A stretch of DNA of 64,000 nucleotides from Polyangiaceae bacterium (GTDB lineage: Bacteria > Myxococcota_A > Polyangia > Polyangiales > Polyangiaceae): assembly GCA_019637295.1 (NCBI GenBank), contig JAHBVX010000002.1:434001-498000 (forward strand), given 5' to 3'. This document shows positions 9,139-17,954 of the stretch, piece after piece. The translations under genes were made by a program, and so were the position numbers. Every line of letters begins with the position of its first letter. Position 1 is the first letter of the stretch. A model generated the notes under the pieces. The model had not been told where the DNA came from and did not search any database. It saw nothing but the letters and a program-made list of their open reading frames with translations.

Positions 9139-10323
9139 TCAGCGGGAGGGGGCCAGCGTTCGCCTCGCGCCGAGGATCAGGACGACGAGCACGACGCCCA
9201 GCAGCCCCGCGCTGAACATGTAGGGATAGGTCGGATGCAGTTGGTACAGCCCTGCGCCCGCCAGCGGGCCCAGCATGCGCCCGAGCGCGGACGAGGAGCT
9301 GCTCAGCCCCGCCACCGCGCCCTGCTCGTCGTCGTCCACCGCAAGGGAAAGCGCCGCGCTGACACCGGGGAGCGCGAGGCCCTGGCCGAAGCCCTGTATG
9401 GACAGGGCGAGGGTCATCGACCAGAAATCCTTCGACAGCACCAAGCCCACGAACCCCAGCAGGGCGATGGGCACGCCAACGCGCAGCAGCACGAGCGGCG
9501 ACCAGCGGACCCGCCGCACGATGAAGCCCTGCACCAGGACCGCGACCACCCCATAGCAGACCAGCGCGGCGCCTACCGTGCGCGCCGTCTGTTGAGGCGC
9601 CAGCGACAGCCGGTCCTGGTAGTAGAAGGCGACGGTCTGCTCCATGGCGACCGAGGCCAGCGTCACCGCGAAGCCGACCGTCAGCAGCGGCCAGACCCGC
9701 CCGCTGAGCGCCGGAGCGCTCGCTTTGGGAGCATCCAGAACGCGGCGCGTCGTGTCCGGTAGGAAGAGCCAGACGAACACCGCGTTGAGCAGGGCGAAGC
9801 CCGCGGAGAAGTACACGGGCGCGAGCAGCGACAGACCCGCGAGCAGGGCGCCGATGGCCGGGCCGAACACGATACCCAGTCCAAACGCCGCGCCCACCAG
9901 GGCCATGCCCGCGGTGCGGTCGGCGCGCTCGGTGGTGTCCGCGATGTAGGCCTGCGCCGTGGGGAGGGTCGCCGAGGAGAACGCGCCGCCGATCACCCGG
10001 GCGACGAGCAAGCCGGCGAAGACCGGCCCCGGACCGAGGGCTCCTCGCAGGCCGAAGTGCGCGACCGCGCCGAACAGGAAGAACGCGGCGGCGAACCCGA
10101 GCACGCCGATCAGGATCACTGGCTTGCGCCCGACCCGCTCGCTGCGCCGACCCCAGTAGGGACTGAGGACGAACTGCATCAACGCGTAGGTTGCGGACAA
10201 CGAGCCGATCTGGACTTCGCTCAGGTCGAGCGAGCGCCCGAGGGGCGCCAGGATCGGGAACAGCACGGACAAGCCCAGGATGCTGTTGAAGACGGTCACG
10301 AAGAGCAGCGCCCGGGGGCTCAT
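9139..10323 (-). CDS. MFS efflux transporter (DHA1/TetA-like)
   Basis: This 394-residue protein from ATG 10323 has 12 predicted membrane segments and major-facilitator motif A between TM2 and TM3 (YWGRRSERVGRKPV). A motif-C-like Gly-rich stretch lies in TM5 (GAAFGLGIVFGPAIGALLAG), typical of drug:H+ antiporters. A second, weaker motif A copy lies in the C-terminal half (VRRVRWSPL). It acts in the inner membrane as a proton-coupled exporter; the substrate cannot be told from sequence. No linked regulator is seen. It is divergent from the small basic protein gene. Confidence 0.9.
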   Translation of the reverse strand: MSPRALLFVTVFNSILGLSVLFPILAPLGRSLDLSEVQIGSLSATYALMQFVLSPYWGRRSERVGRKPVILIGVLGFAAAFFLFGAVAHFGLRGALGPGPVFAGLLVARVIGGAFSSATLPTAQAYIADTTERADRTAGMALVGAAFGLGIVFGPAIGALLAGLSLLAPVYFSAGFALLNAVFVWLFLPDTTRRVLDAPKASAPALSGRVWPLLTVGFAVTLASVAMEQTVAFYYQDRLSLAPQQTARTVGAALVCYGVVAVLVQGFIVRRVRWSPLVLLRVGVPIALLGFVGLVLSKDFWSMTLALSIQGFGQGLALPGVSAALSLAVDDDEQGAVAGLSSSSSALGRMLGPLAGAGLYQLHPTYPYMFSAGLLGVVLVVLILGARRTLAPSR

Positions 10324-10452
10324 CGCTCGGCAGCCTATCTCACCGCTCTCGATCCCGCGACAGGCGCTGAGCGCCGCCGGGCGTCGCCGGCATTGCGATC
10401 GCAGGCTCGGCCCGTATAGAGTGCGCGAGCGATTCACCCCCCGAGCCCCGCC

Positions 10453-10791
10453 ATGCTGAGAAAAGCTCTGAAGTTCAAGCGCGATCAGACTCGCCCGGTC
10501 CCTCGCGCGCCGACCACCAAGAAGAAGGCGAAGAAAGCGCAAAGCGCCGACACCGCGCTGCCCAAGACCAGCGCGACGGACAAGCGAGCTGGCGGCGCGT
10601 CCACGGCCGAGCGAAATCGGTCGTCGGCAGCTGGCAAGAAGGCGGCGTTTGCGCTGGAGGACTCCAAGACCTCGCCGTCTCGCAAGTCGACCCGAAAGAG
10701 CGGCAACCGGCAGAAGCCCGACAGCCAACTGAAACGACGAGAGACCCGGCGCCAAGCTGCGCCCACGACCCGCGCCCGCCGCGGGAAGTGA
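10453..10791 (+). CDS. Small Lys/Arg-rich basic protein
   Basis: This 112-residue, highly basic, low-complexity protein (MLRKALKFKRDQTRPVPRAP..., with runs such as TTKKKAKKAQ and LKRRETRRQ) has no signal peptide and almost no acidic residues. Composition resembles histone-H1-like or RNA-binding tails, so nucleic-acid association is plausible but not shown. The sense frame has normal GC3 bias. It sits 106 bp before the glycosyltransferase-like gene. No named family is recognised. Confidence 0.5.
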   Translation: MLRKALKFKRDQTRPVPRAPTTKKKAKKAQSADTALPKTSATDKRAGGASTAERNRSSAAGKKAAFALEDSKTSPSRKSTRKSGNRQKPDSQLKRRETRRQAAPTTRARRGK

Positions 10792-10897
10792 GCGAGTGGC
10801 GTCCGGCTCCGCGGTGGGCGCGCCCGGACCGGGCGCGGCCTGGCTCGCGGAGGACTTGGGTGGACTTGTGGGCGGGACTTGTACATCCTCTCGCGCC

Positions 10898-13555
10898 GTG
10901 AGGACCGGTTCGCGCGCCGAGCGCATCGCAGCTTCTAGCGGCTTCTGGGGTCGAGCGCTCGCGCTGCTCTGCTTGGCAGGGCTGCTCGTCACGAGCCTGG
11001 TGACCCTGGCTACACCCGCCGGAGCTCAAGAGGACTCGAGCACCAACCTGTTGGCCGGAAGACTACCCATCCGCAGCGCCGGCGTTCCGCGCGCGGAGCG
11101 ACTGACGGATGGACTGGCGGCCACGTTCGGGGATCACTGGAAGACGGATCGGACGGCCGTGTTCCACTCGACCGGCTCCTTCGTCGAGTTCGACTTGGGT
11201 GAGGTCGTCGCCCTGCGCGCCGCGTATCTGCTGGCGGACAACAACGATACCTACAGCTTGAGCGTCTCGAAGGACGGGGAGGCGTGGAGCCCACTCTGGG
11301 AAGCGGGCCCCGCGAGCGGTCGAGGTCTGCAGCCGCGCACCAACGACCGACTCGACGCCGAGGCACGCTATCTGCGCATCACCGCCAGCGCCGGTGATGC
11401 GTCCTACGCCATCAGCGAGGTGCAGGTCTTCTCGGCCAAGCCGGAGCCGTTCCCCCCGTTCGTGCCGTCGCGCCCAGGCATTCCGCCGGACGAGCGGCTC
11501 AGGAACCTCGCGCTCACCTTTGGTCTCGCCCTCGCGGCCTTCGCCTTGGTGGCGTATCGCGGCGCGCCGATCTGGTGGTTGTTACTCACGGCGCTGTTGC
11601 CGCTGTTCGCCGGCTGGGAGTTGGCGTCGGCGGTACAAGATGACTGGCCCGTGGGGCAGCGCGAGGTGGCGATCCTGCGCGGCATGGTGGCGCTCACCGC
11701 CATGCTCGTCGTACTCCGGGAGGCCTTCGCCCCGCTGAGGTGGAAGGCCAACGCCGCTGCCACCCTGTCGGTGCTCGGGATTTGTGCCGTCATCGCGGTG
11801 GCGTGCTTCTTCAACCTCGGCCGCCCCCAGTACATCGATCACGGGCTGCAAAAGCCGAGCTACGTCCACAACTTCGACATGCGGGTCTATTACCCCATCG
11901 CGAAGTACTTCAAAGAGTTGCGCTACGACGGTCTGTACATGGGCAGCGTCGCCGCCTACGTCGATGACGACCCCGCCGTGACGCTGGACTCGCTGTCCCA
12001 CGTCGGGTTTCGAGATCTGAAGACGCACGAAATGACGAACGTGGCCAATCGGCGCCACGAGATCGAGGCGGTGAAGGCGCGGTTCTCGCCGGAGCGCTGG
12101 CAGGCGTTCGTCGAGGACATGCGCTACTTCCGGCTGAACATGGGGGTGCGAGACTACTTGGGCAGCATGCACGACCACGGCGGCAACGCGACGCCGGTGT
12201 GGTTCACGCTCGTGCACTACATGTACAGGGCCACGACCGCGAGCAATGAGACGCTATTCCTCGGGGCGATGCTGGATCCGTTGCTCTTACTGATCGGATT
12301 CTTGGCCATCGGGCGCACCTTCGGGCTGCGCACCATGTTCGTCTCGATGATCCTGTGGGGTGCCAACGACTTCTACATGTTCGGCACCAACTGGGCTGGA
12401 GCCACCCTGCGGCACGACTGGATGGTGTACCTCGCGCTCGGGCTGTGCGCGCTCAAGACTCAGCGCTGGGTGCTGGGGGGCGCGCTCTTGGCGCTGGCGG
12501 CGATGATCCGCGCGTTCCCGGCGACCGGTCTGGTGATCCTGGGCGTGGTCGTGCTGTGGTGGCTGGTGGACTACGTCGGCACCCACAAGAAGCGCCCTTC
12601 TCTCGCAGAGCTGCGCCGGGCCCAGGAGCCCTTCCTGAAGATCGCGCTGGGCGCCACCCTCACCGTGGTCGTGCTGCTGGGCATCTCGTCCGCCGTGCTG
12701 TCGTTCGGTGCCTGGTCCGAGTGGCTCGACAAGGTGCATTTGCTCAACCGAGATCCGCACGTCAATCACGTCAGCTGGCGGGGGCTAGTCGCCGGACCCG
12801 ACGGGGTGCACAATCGCATCTTGCGCGGGCGCACGCCGGTGTACATCGCGGGCATCGTCTTCTACATCGTGCTCATCGCGCTGGCGGCGCGGCGGCGCAG
12901 CATCGCTCAGACCTCGGCGCTGGGCCTGCTGCTGATCCCGATCGTGTTTCACCCCGCGAACTACTACGTGCACTTCGTGTTCCTGGTGCCGCTCATCGCG
13001 CAGGAGCGGGGTCGCCGCAGCGAGGCGCGCGCGTTGTCTTTCGGGGACGGCATGCTCTGGGCGTCGTTTCTCGGGGTGTGCGCGGCGCAGTACTGGACCG
13101 TGCGGGAGAGCGACTTGGGGCTGCACTTCCACTTTGCCAGCGCGCTGCTCTTCGGCGGCCTGACCCTGGGCCTCGCGGCGCTCCTGGTCCAAGACGCGCT
13201 CGAGCGCTCCGGCGCCGCGCGCCTGCTCGAGCCGGCGCTCGCGGGGCCGCCAGACCCGGTGGCAACGCCCCCCGCAGCCGAGCTCGCGTCGGACCAGTCC
13301 GTGGCAGAGCCCGCGGTGGACGAGCCGGCGCCCGCGGTGGCGGAGCCCGCGGTGGACGAGCCGGCGCCCGCGGTGGCGGAGCCCGCGGTGGACGAGCCGG
13401 AGCCCGCGGTGGCGGAGCCCGCGGTGGACGAGTCCGCGTCCGCGGCCGAAGTACCGCCAGAATCCGGGCGCACCGCGGAGCCGGCGAGCGAGCCCGCCGA
13501 AGCCGCGGCTCCGGTGGATCGAGCGTCTCAGCCCGACGACGAGCCGCAGTCCTGA
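10898..13555 (+). CDS. Discoidin-domain polytopic membrane glycosyltransferase-like protein
   Basis: The 885-residue product from GTG 10898 starts with a signal/TM segment. An F5/8-type-C (discoidin-like) sugar-binding domain follows (about 45-185, with FVEFDLGEVVALRAAYLLAD and ARYLRITAS). Then come about ten TM helices with extracytoplasmic loops containing YIDHGLQKPSYVHNFDMRVY. This layout resembles GT-C/GT87 polyprenyl-phosphate-dependent transferases, though no DD/DxD catalytic pair was pinned down. The C-terminal about 110 residues are cytoplasmic-looking, acidic and include a 12-residue tandem repeat. GTG 10796 is a longer alternative start but adds a Gly/Ala segment without a clear role. 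Confidence 0.75.
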   Translation: MRTGSRAERIAASSGFWGRALALLCLAGLLVTSLVTLATPAGAQEDSSTNLLAGRLPIRSAGVPRAERLTDGLAATFGDHWKTDRTAVFHSTGSFVEFDLGEVVALRAAYLLADNNDTYSLSVSKDGEAWSPLWEAGPASGRGLQPRTNDRLDAEARYLRITASAGDASYAISEVQVFSAKPEPFPPFVPSRPGIPPDERLRNLALTFGLALAAFALVAYRGAPIWWLLLTALLPLFAGWELASAVQDDWPVGQREVAILRGMVALTAMLVVLREAFAPLRWKANAAATLSVLGICAVIAVACFFNLGRPQYIDHGLQKPSYVHNFDMRVYYPIAKYFKELRYDGLYMGSVAAYVDDDPAVTLDSLSHVGFRDLKTHEMTNVANRRHEIEAVKARFSPERWQAFVEDMRYFRLNMGVRDYLGSMHDHGGNATPVWFTLVHYMYRATTASNETLFLGAMLDPLLLLIGFLAIGRTFGLRTMFVSMILWGANDFYMFGTNWAGATLRHDWMVYLALGLCALKTQRWVLGGALLALAAMIRAFPATGLVILGVVVLWWLVDYVGTHKKRPSLAELRRAQEPFLKIALGATLTVVVLLGISSAVLSFGAWSEWLDKVHLLNRDPHVNHVSWRGLVAGPDGVHNRILRGRTPVYIAGIVFYIVLIALAARRRSIAQTSALGLLLIPIVFHPANYYVHFVFLVPLIAQERGRRSEARALSFGDGMLWASFLGVCAAQYWTVRESDLGLHFHFASALLFGGLTLGLAALLVQDALERSGAARLLEPALAGPPDPVATPPAAELASDQSVAEPAVDEPAPAVAEPAVDEPAPAVAEPAVDEPEPAVAEPAVDESASAAEVPPESGRTAEPASEPAEAAAPVDRASQPDDEPQS
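13301..13444 (+). repeat. 36-bp tandem repeat, four copies
   Basis: Four consecutive 36-bp units encode VAEPAVDEPAPA (the third unit has E and the fourth S substitutions near the end) in the C-terminal tail of the preceding membrane protein. Units 1-3 are almost identical in DNA, which suggests recent slippage expansion. Copy number may vary between strains. Confidence 0.9.
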
Positions 13556-13563
13556 GGTGCAGG

Positions 13564-15105
13564 CTACTCGCCGAAGCTGCGCACGAGCCTCACGAGCGCG
13601 TCGACGGCTTCCGGCTCGCGCTTCAGATCGAGGTTGCCCGGCATGGCCGGACTCTTGCCGACCGCCGCGCCGCCCTCCAGGATGACCTTCCGCAGATACT
13701 CGTCGGTGACGCCCTTTTGCCACCCGGCGTCGGAGAGCGCGCGGGGTTTGGGCGACAGGGTCTGGGCCGCCGCGCCGTCTCCGGCGCCCCGGGAACCGTG
13801 GCAGACCGCGCAGCGTTGCTCGTAGACTTGTCGAGCGCGGGCCGCGGGGTCGCTGGGCGCGGCGGGGGAGGGCGCGCTCGTCGTCGCGGCCTTGGCGCTC
13901 GGGCCGCCGCCTGGGCTGCCGTCGATGCGCGCGCCCTGAGCGATCCAGCGGCCGAGGGTCTGGCGCTCTTCGGTCGTCATCTGGGTGCGGTTGCCCAGCG
14001 GCATGCTCTGCGTGAGGACCGCCCGCTGGTTGATGGCCTCGGCGAACGCGCGGATCTGCTCGGGCGTGTCGTACACGACGCCGCTGGGGGGTGTCGTGAA
14101 GATCGCGTCCGTCGGGCTCGACGAGTGGCAGGTGGCGCAGCGTGTGCTGACGATGTTCCACACTGTCTCGAAGGCCACCGGCTCACCCTCCGCAGACGCG
14201 GCGCGCGGGCGAGAGACCACCGCCAGGGCCAACATGCCCAGCGCCGCGACCGGCAAGATCCACTTGTTCCGGTGGCCCTTGTTCTTCAAGTTGAACCAAT
14301 GCCGCGTACCTGCGCCGAGCACCGACAGCGCCGCCAAGACGGCCCAGCCGTGCGTGTGATCGAAGGTGATCGGGTAGTGGTTGCTCACCATGATGAACAG
14401 CACCGGCAGCGTGATGTAGTTGTTGTGTAGCGATCGCTGCTTCGCGCGCGCACCAGCCCGTCCGTCCGGCTCCTTGCCGGCCAACATGGCGTCCACCATC
14501 CGGCGCTGCCCGGGGATGATCACGAAGAAGACGTTGGCGGCCATGATGGTGCCGAGCATGGCGCCGACGTGGATGTAGGCGGCGCGATTGGTGAAGACCT
14601 GCGTCAGCCCGTAGGCCAGCAGCGTGACCAGCACGAACCCAAGGCTCGCGAACGCGACTGGTCGATCGACCAGTCGAGTATCGGCGAGCCCGTGGTACAC
14701 GAGCCAGCCGAACAGCAGCGACAACACCCCGATGGCGACGCCGGTGGATGGGCCGACCGGAGACGAGCCCTCGTCCAAGAGGTAGGCCGCACCGCCCATG
14801 TAGTAGACCAACACCAGCAGGCAGAAGCCCGAGAGCCAGGTCGTGTACGCTTCCCACTTGAACCAGTGCAGGGTCTTGGGCAGCTCGCTGGGCGCTACCG
14901 AGTACTTCTGCACGACGTAGAACCCGCCGCCGTGCACGCTCCACAGCTCCCCGGCCAGACCTGCTTCGTCGACCTTACGCTCGGGCTTGCGCAAGTTGCC
15001 GTCCAGCCAGTTGAAGTAGAACGAGCTGCCGATCCAGGCGATGCCCGTGATGACGTGCAGCCACCGCACGAAGAGCGAGAGCCACTGTTGGTAGTGCGGG
15101 TCCAT
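13564..15105 (-). CDS. puuD: Membrane urate oxidase PuuD with two cytochrome c sites
   Basis: The 513-residue protein from ATG 15105 has eight TM helices (about 1-310) with the PuuD/DUF989 signature: WLHVITGIAWIGSSFYFNWL at the start, HGGGFYVVQKY, and conserved His in TM6 (SNHYPITFDH). A periplasmic c-type cytochrome follows, with CATCH at about 323 and MPLGN as the likely distal Met. A second domain has CAVCH at about 430 and MPGN. Known PuuD oxidises urate to 5-hydroxyisourate and passes electrons to the respiratory chain through its fused cytochrome; the second heme domain is an addition. It starts 5 bp after the regulator gene, so it is operonic. Confidence 0.9.
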   Translation of the reverse strand: MDPHYQQWLSLFVRWLHVITGIAWIGSSFYFNWLDGNLRKPERKVDEAGLAGELWSVHGGGFYVVQKYSVAPSELPKTLHWFKWEAYTTWLSGFCLLVLVYYMGGAAYLLDEGSSPVGPSTGVAIGVLSLLFGWLVYHGLADTRLVDRPVAFASLGFVLVTLLAYGLTQVFTNRAAYIHVGAMLGTIMAANVFFVIIPGQRRMVDAMLAGKEPDGRAGARAKQRSLHNNYITLPVLFIMVSNHYPITFDHTHGWAVLAALSVLGAGTRHWFNLKNKGHRNKWILPVAALGMLALAVVSRPRAASAEGEPVAFETVWNIVSTRCATCHSSSPTDAIFTTPPSGVVYDTPEQIRAFAEAINQRAVLTQSMPLGNRTQMTTEERQTLGRWIAQGARIDGSPGGGPSAKAATTSAPSPAAPSDPAARARQVYEQRCAVCHGSRGAGDGAAAQTLSPKPRALSDAGWQKGVTDEYLRKVILEGGAAVGKSPAMPGNLDLKREPEAVDALVRLVRSFGE

Positions 15106-15110
15106 TGGCG

Positions 15111-16400
15111 TCAGAGCTTGCGAGGTCGAGGCAAGTTGTACTGGTCGAGGCGATTGACGAGGGTCCGGCGCGAGATCCCCAGCAGCTTCGCGGCGCGGGT
15201 CTGGTTGCCGCCCGCCTGCTCCAGGGCGCCAAGCACGCGCGCACGCTCGTCGTCGAAGTCCCCCGAACCGGTCGAAGGAGCGCGGAGACCTGCGTCCGTC
15301 AGCAGCAAGTGCTGCGGCTCGATCACCGCGTCGCTGCACAGCACGAGAGCTCGCTCCATCACGTTCTTGAGCTCCCGCACGTTCCCGGGCCACGCATGTG
15401 CGCGGAGCGCGGCGAGAGAGGCGTTCGACAGGTTGGGCGCGGATCGGCCATGGCGAGCGGACGCTTCCGTCAGAAAGAGTCGCGCCAGCGCGGGGATCTC
15501 GAACAGGCGCGCCCGCAGCGGAGGGATGCGCAAGGTCAGCCCAGCCAGGCGGAAGTAGAGGTCACGGCGAAACGCACCGCTCGCCACTAGCTCCTCGAGC
15601 GGACGATTCGTGGCGGCGACGAAGCGGACGTCGATGGGTTTGGGCACCACGCTGCCGACGCGCAGGATGGTGCGGGTCTCGATGGCGCGCAGCAGCTTGG
15701 CCTGGGTCGAGAGCGGCAGCTCCGCCACCTCGTCGAAGAACACGGTCCCGCGGTGCCCGGCCTCCAGCAAGCCGACCTTCGCGCCGTGGGCACCGGTGAA
15801 GGCGCCGCGCTCGTGCCCGAACAGCTCGCTCTCGAGCAGGCTCTCGCTGAGGGCGGCGCAGTTGAGGCTGACCAGCGGGCCGCCGGCCCGCGGGGAGGCG
15901 CGGTGGATGCGCTCAGCCGTCACGTCCTTGCCCACGCCCGTCTCGCCCAGCAGGATCACGCTCAGGTCGCTGCGGCTCACCCGCTCGATCAGCGCGTCGA
16001 GGGTCTCGCGTTCGGGGCGGCCTTCGCCAGTCGGCCGGGTGGACTGGACGGACAAGAACGCCCCGCCCAAGTCGATGACGTCCCCCGGCGCCACGACCGC
16101 GCGCTCCCCCGCGCGCAACACGACGCTGCCAACGCGGGTGCCGTTGTGACTACCCAAGTCCACGATGCTGATGTTCGCGTCCACGACGATGCGCGCGTGC
16201 TCTCGAGACACGGAGGGGTGATCAATCGAGAGATCTGCCGTGCGCGACCGGCCCACGACGAGTGCGCCGCGCGTGGGGAGCGTTGCCGCGGCGTAGCCGC
16301 CCTCCCAGAACGCGATCACGCGCTCCTCGGGGGCGTCGGCGCCGAGCTCGACTCGCGTTCGCGTCTTCTGATCGTCGGTAGTCACGCTGGCGGTGGCCAC
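15111..16400 (-). CDS. FHA-domain sigma-54-dependent transcriptional activator
   Basis: This 429-residue enhancer-binding protein has an N-terminal FHA domain (about 25-115: GALVVGRSRTADLSI, SVSREHA, LGSHNGT) that should bind phosphothreonine. The AAA+ domain has Walker A GETGVGKD, the sigma-54 contact loop GAFTGA, FFDEVAEL and a GNVRELKN sensor. A Fis-type HTH ends the protein (GGNQTRAAKLLGISRRTL). Such proteins are usually controlled by Hanks-type kinases, and a kinase gene starts divergently 99 bp away. The stop lies 5 bp before puuD, so it probably heads that operon, possibly linking urate oxidation to phosphorylation signals (inference). Confidence 0.92.
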   Translation of the reverse strand: MATASVTTDDQKTRTRVELGADAPEERVIAFWEGGYAAATLPTRGALVVGRSRTADLSIDHPSVSREHARIVVDANISIVDLGSHNGTRVGSVVLRAGERAVVAPGDVIDLGGAFLSVQSTRPTGEGRPERETLDALIERVSRSDLSVILLGETGVGKDVTAERIHRASPRAGGPLVSLNCAALSESLLESELFGHERGAFTGAHGAKVGLLEAGHRGTVFFDEVAELPLSTQAKLLRAIETRTILRVGSVVPKPIDVRFVAATNRPLEELVASGAFRRDLYFRLAGLTLRIPPLRARLFEIPALARLFLTEASARHGRSAPNLSNASLAALRAHAWPGNVRELKNVMERALVLCSDAVIEPQHLLLTDAGLRAPSTGSGDFDDERARVLGALEQAGGNQTRAAKLLGISRRTLVNRLDQYNLPRPRKL

Positions 16401-16499
16401 GATACCAGCCCCGGGCGTGAGAGCGGGAGCCGGTTTGACCCCCGCTGCCGCGCCCCTCCTTGCATCCCGAGCCAGAAGCGGGGAAAGTTCCGGATCAGG

Positions 16500-17954
16500 A
16501 TGCCCGTGCGTTCCGAGTCGCTGCTGTCGCCCGGCGAGCGCCTCGATCGCTACCAGCTCGTGCTACCGCTCGCGGCCGGCGGGATGGCAGAGGTCTGGCT
16601 CGCCCGCCTGCGCGGCAAGCGCGGCTTCGAGCGGCTGTTCGCCGTCAAGACGGTGCTGGCCGAGCTGTCGAAGAGCCCCCGGGTGCAGCGCACGTTCGTG
16701 ACCGAAGCGCGGATCGCCGCGGCCATCCGCCATCCCAACGTCGCCGAGATCATCGACGTTGGGGAGCACCGCGGGCACCTGTACTTGGTGCTCGAGTACG
16801 TCGAAGGCGGGTCGCTCTCGCAGCTGCGCCGCAAGCTGGCGGACGCCGGTGAAGCGTTCCCCTTGGGGGTGGCCCTGCGGGTGGCATCGGACGTCAGCCG
16901 CGGACTGCACGCCGCGCACACCTTGCGCGGTGACTCCGGCACGGCGGTGCCCGTAGTCCACCGCGACGTCTCACCCCAGAACGTGCTGGTGGGGCGTGCC
17001 GGCGGAGTGAAGCTGATCGATTTCGGGATCGCGAAGGCTGTGCATACTGCGGCGGAAGAGACGGGGGTCGGGATGGTGGCCGGCAAGGTCTGGTACATGG
17101 CGCCCGAGCAAGCGCTGAGCGGGGGCGTCGACGCGCGCACGGACGTGTGGGGAGTCGGCGCGGTGCTGCACCATCTGCTCGCGGGTCACCCGCCGTACAT
17201 CTCGTCGAGCGAGGGCGAGGCCATGGCGGCGCTGTGCTCGGGCGAATCGCCGCCCCGGCTGACGACGGTGCCCGACGTGGTCTCCGAGGTGCTCGCTCGG
17301 TCGCTCGCGTACGAGCCCCGGGATCGCTACTCGAGTGCACATGAGCTGCACATCGCGCTCGAGAGCGCCATCTCGGTCACCGTGGGTGCAGCTCCGGCCA
17401 GCGAGGTGGCCGCGCTCGTGGAGCGCGTGCTGCGAGCCGAGTTGGAGGACATGCGAACGCGCATCGCGTCGGCGCTGTCCAGCATCGAGCACTCTGCGCC
17501 CGAGCCGGAGGCGAGTCTGCGGCCTGCCCCGGTCGCTGCGCCGGAGGCAGCCGAAGCCGCGCCGCCACGGCCACCTCCTCAGTCGCTAGCAGGGCTTCCG
17601 GGGTGGACGCCTCGTGCGGACCCGAAGCCCAGAGGCAGCCTGGTGTGGGTGGGCGTGGCGGTCGGCTGCATGGTCTTCGCGCTCGGCGTGCTGCTGTCGT
17701 TCGTGCGCTCCCGGCCCGAGGCGCCAGCGCTGGACCCGGCGCCCGTGCAAGCGCTCGCGGAGCCTGGCGCGGAGGCGGTGCCGACCGCGGAAGTCGAGAG
17801 ACCTATCGTCGTGGTGGGTGGGGCGGCAGAGCCCGAGCCCGTCGGCCAGGATGCCAAGGTAGTCGCGCCGTCCTCGCGCCGCGTCGCTGTCCCTCCCAAG
17901 AAGCCAGCCCAACCCAAGAGCGTGATCGATGTCCTGGGCGAGACGCGCAAGTAG
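16500..17954 (+). CDS. Hanks-type Ser/Thr protein kinase with TM anchor (module A)
   Basis: The 484-residue product from ATG 16500 has a kinase domain (about 20-290): Gly loop LAAGGMAEVW, AVKTV lysine, catalytic loop VVHRDVSPQN, LIDFGIAKA and the MAPEQ activation end. The catalytic-loop Lys of HRDxK is Ser here (HRDVSPQN), a variant common in myxobacterial kinases and thought active. A Pro/Ala-rich linker and one TM helix (about 382-404, VWVGVAVGCMVFALGVLLSF) precede a 75-residue extracytoplasmic tail. It overlaps the next TPR gene by 26 bp. Possible targets include the FHA activator transcribed divergently. Confidence 0.92.
   Translation: MPVRSESLLSPGERLDRYQLVLPLAAGGMAEVWLARLRGKRGFERLFAVKTVLAELSKSPRVQRTFVTEARIAAAIRHPNVAEIIDVGEHRGHLYLVLEYVEGGSLSQLRRKLADAGEAFPLGVALRVASDVSRGLHAAHTLRGDSGTAVPVVHRDVSPQNVLVGRAGGVKLIDFGIAKAVHTAAEETGVGMVAGKVWYMAPEQALSGGVDARTDVWGVGAVLHHLLAGHPPYISSSEGEAMAALCSGESPPRLTTVPDVVSEVLARSLAYEPRDRYSSAHELHIALESAISVTVGAAPASEVAALVERVLRAELEDMRTRIASALSSIEHSAPEPEASLRPAPVAAPEAAEAAPPRPPPQSLAGLPGWTPRADPKPRGSLVWVGVAVGCMVFALGVLLSFVRSRPEAPALDPAPVQALAEPGAEAVPTAEVERPIVVVGGAAEPEPVGQDAKVVAPSSRRVAVPPKKPAQPKSVIDVLGETRK

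Noticed and set aside
12355-14430. 691-codon open frame on the plus strand
   Set aside because: Overlaps the membrane protein in another frame and puuD in antisense; Arg/Gly/Ala low complexity without motifs.
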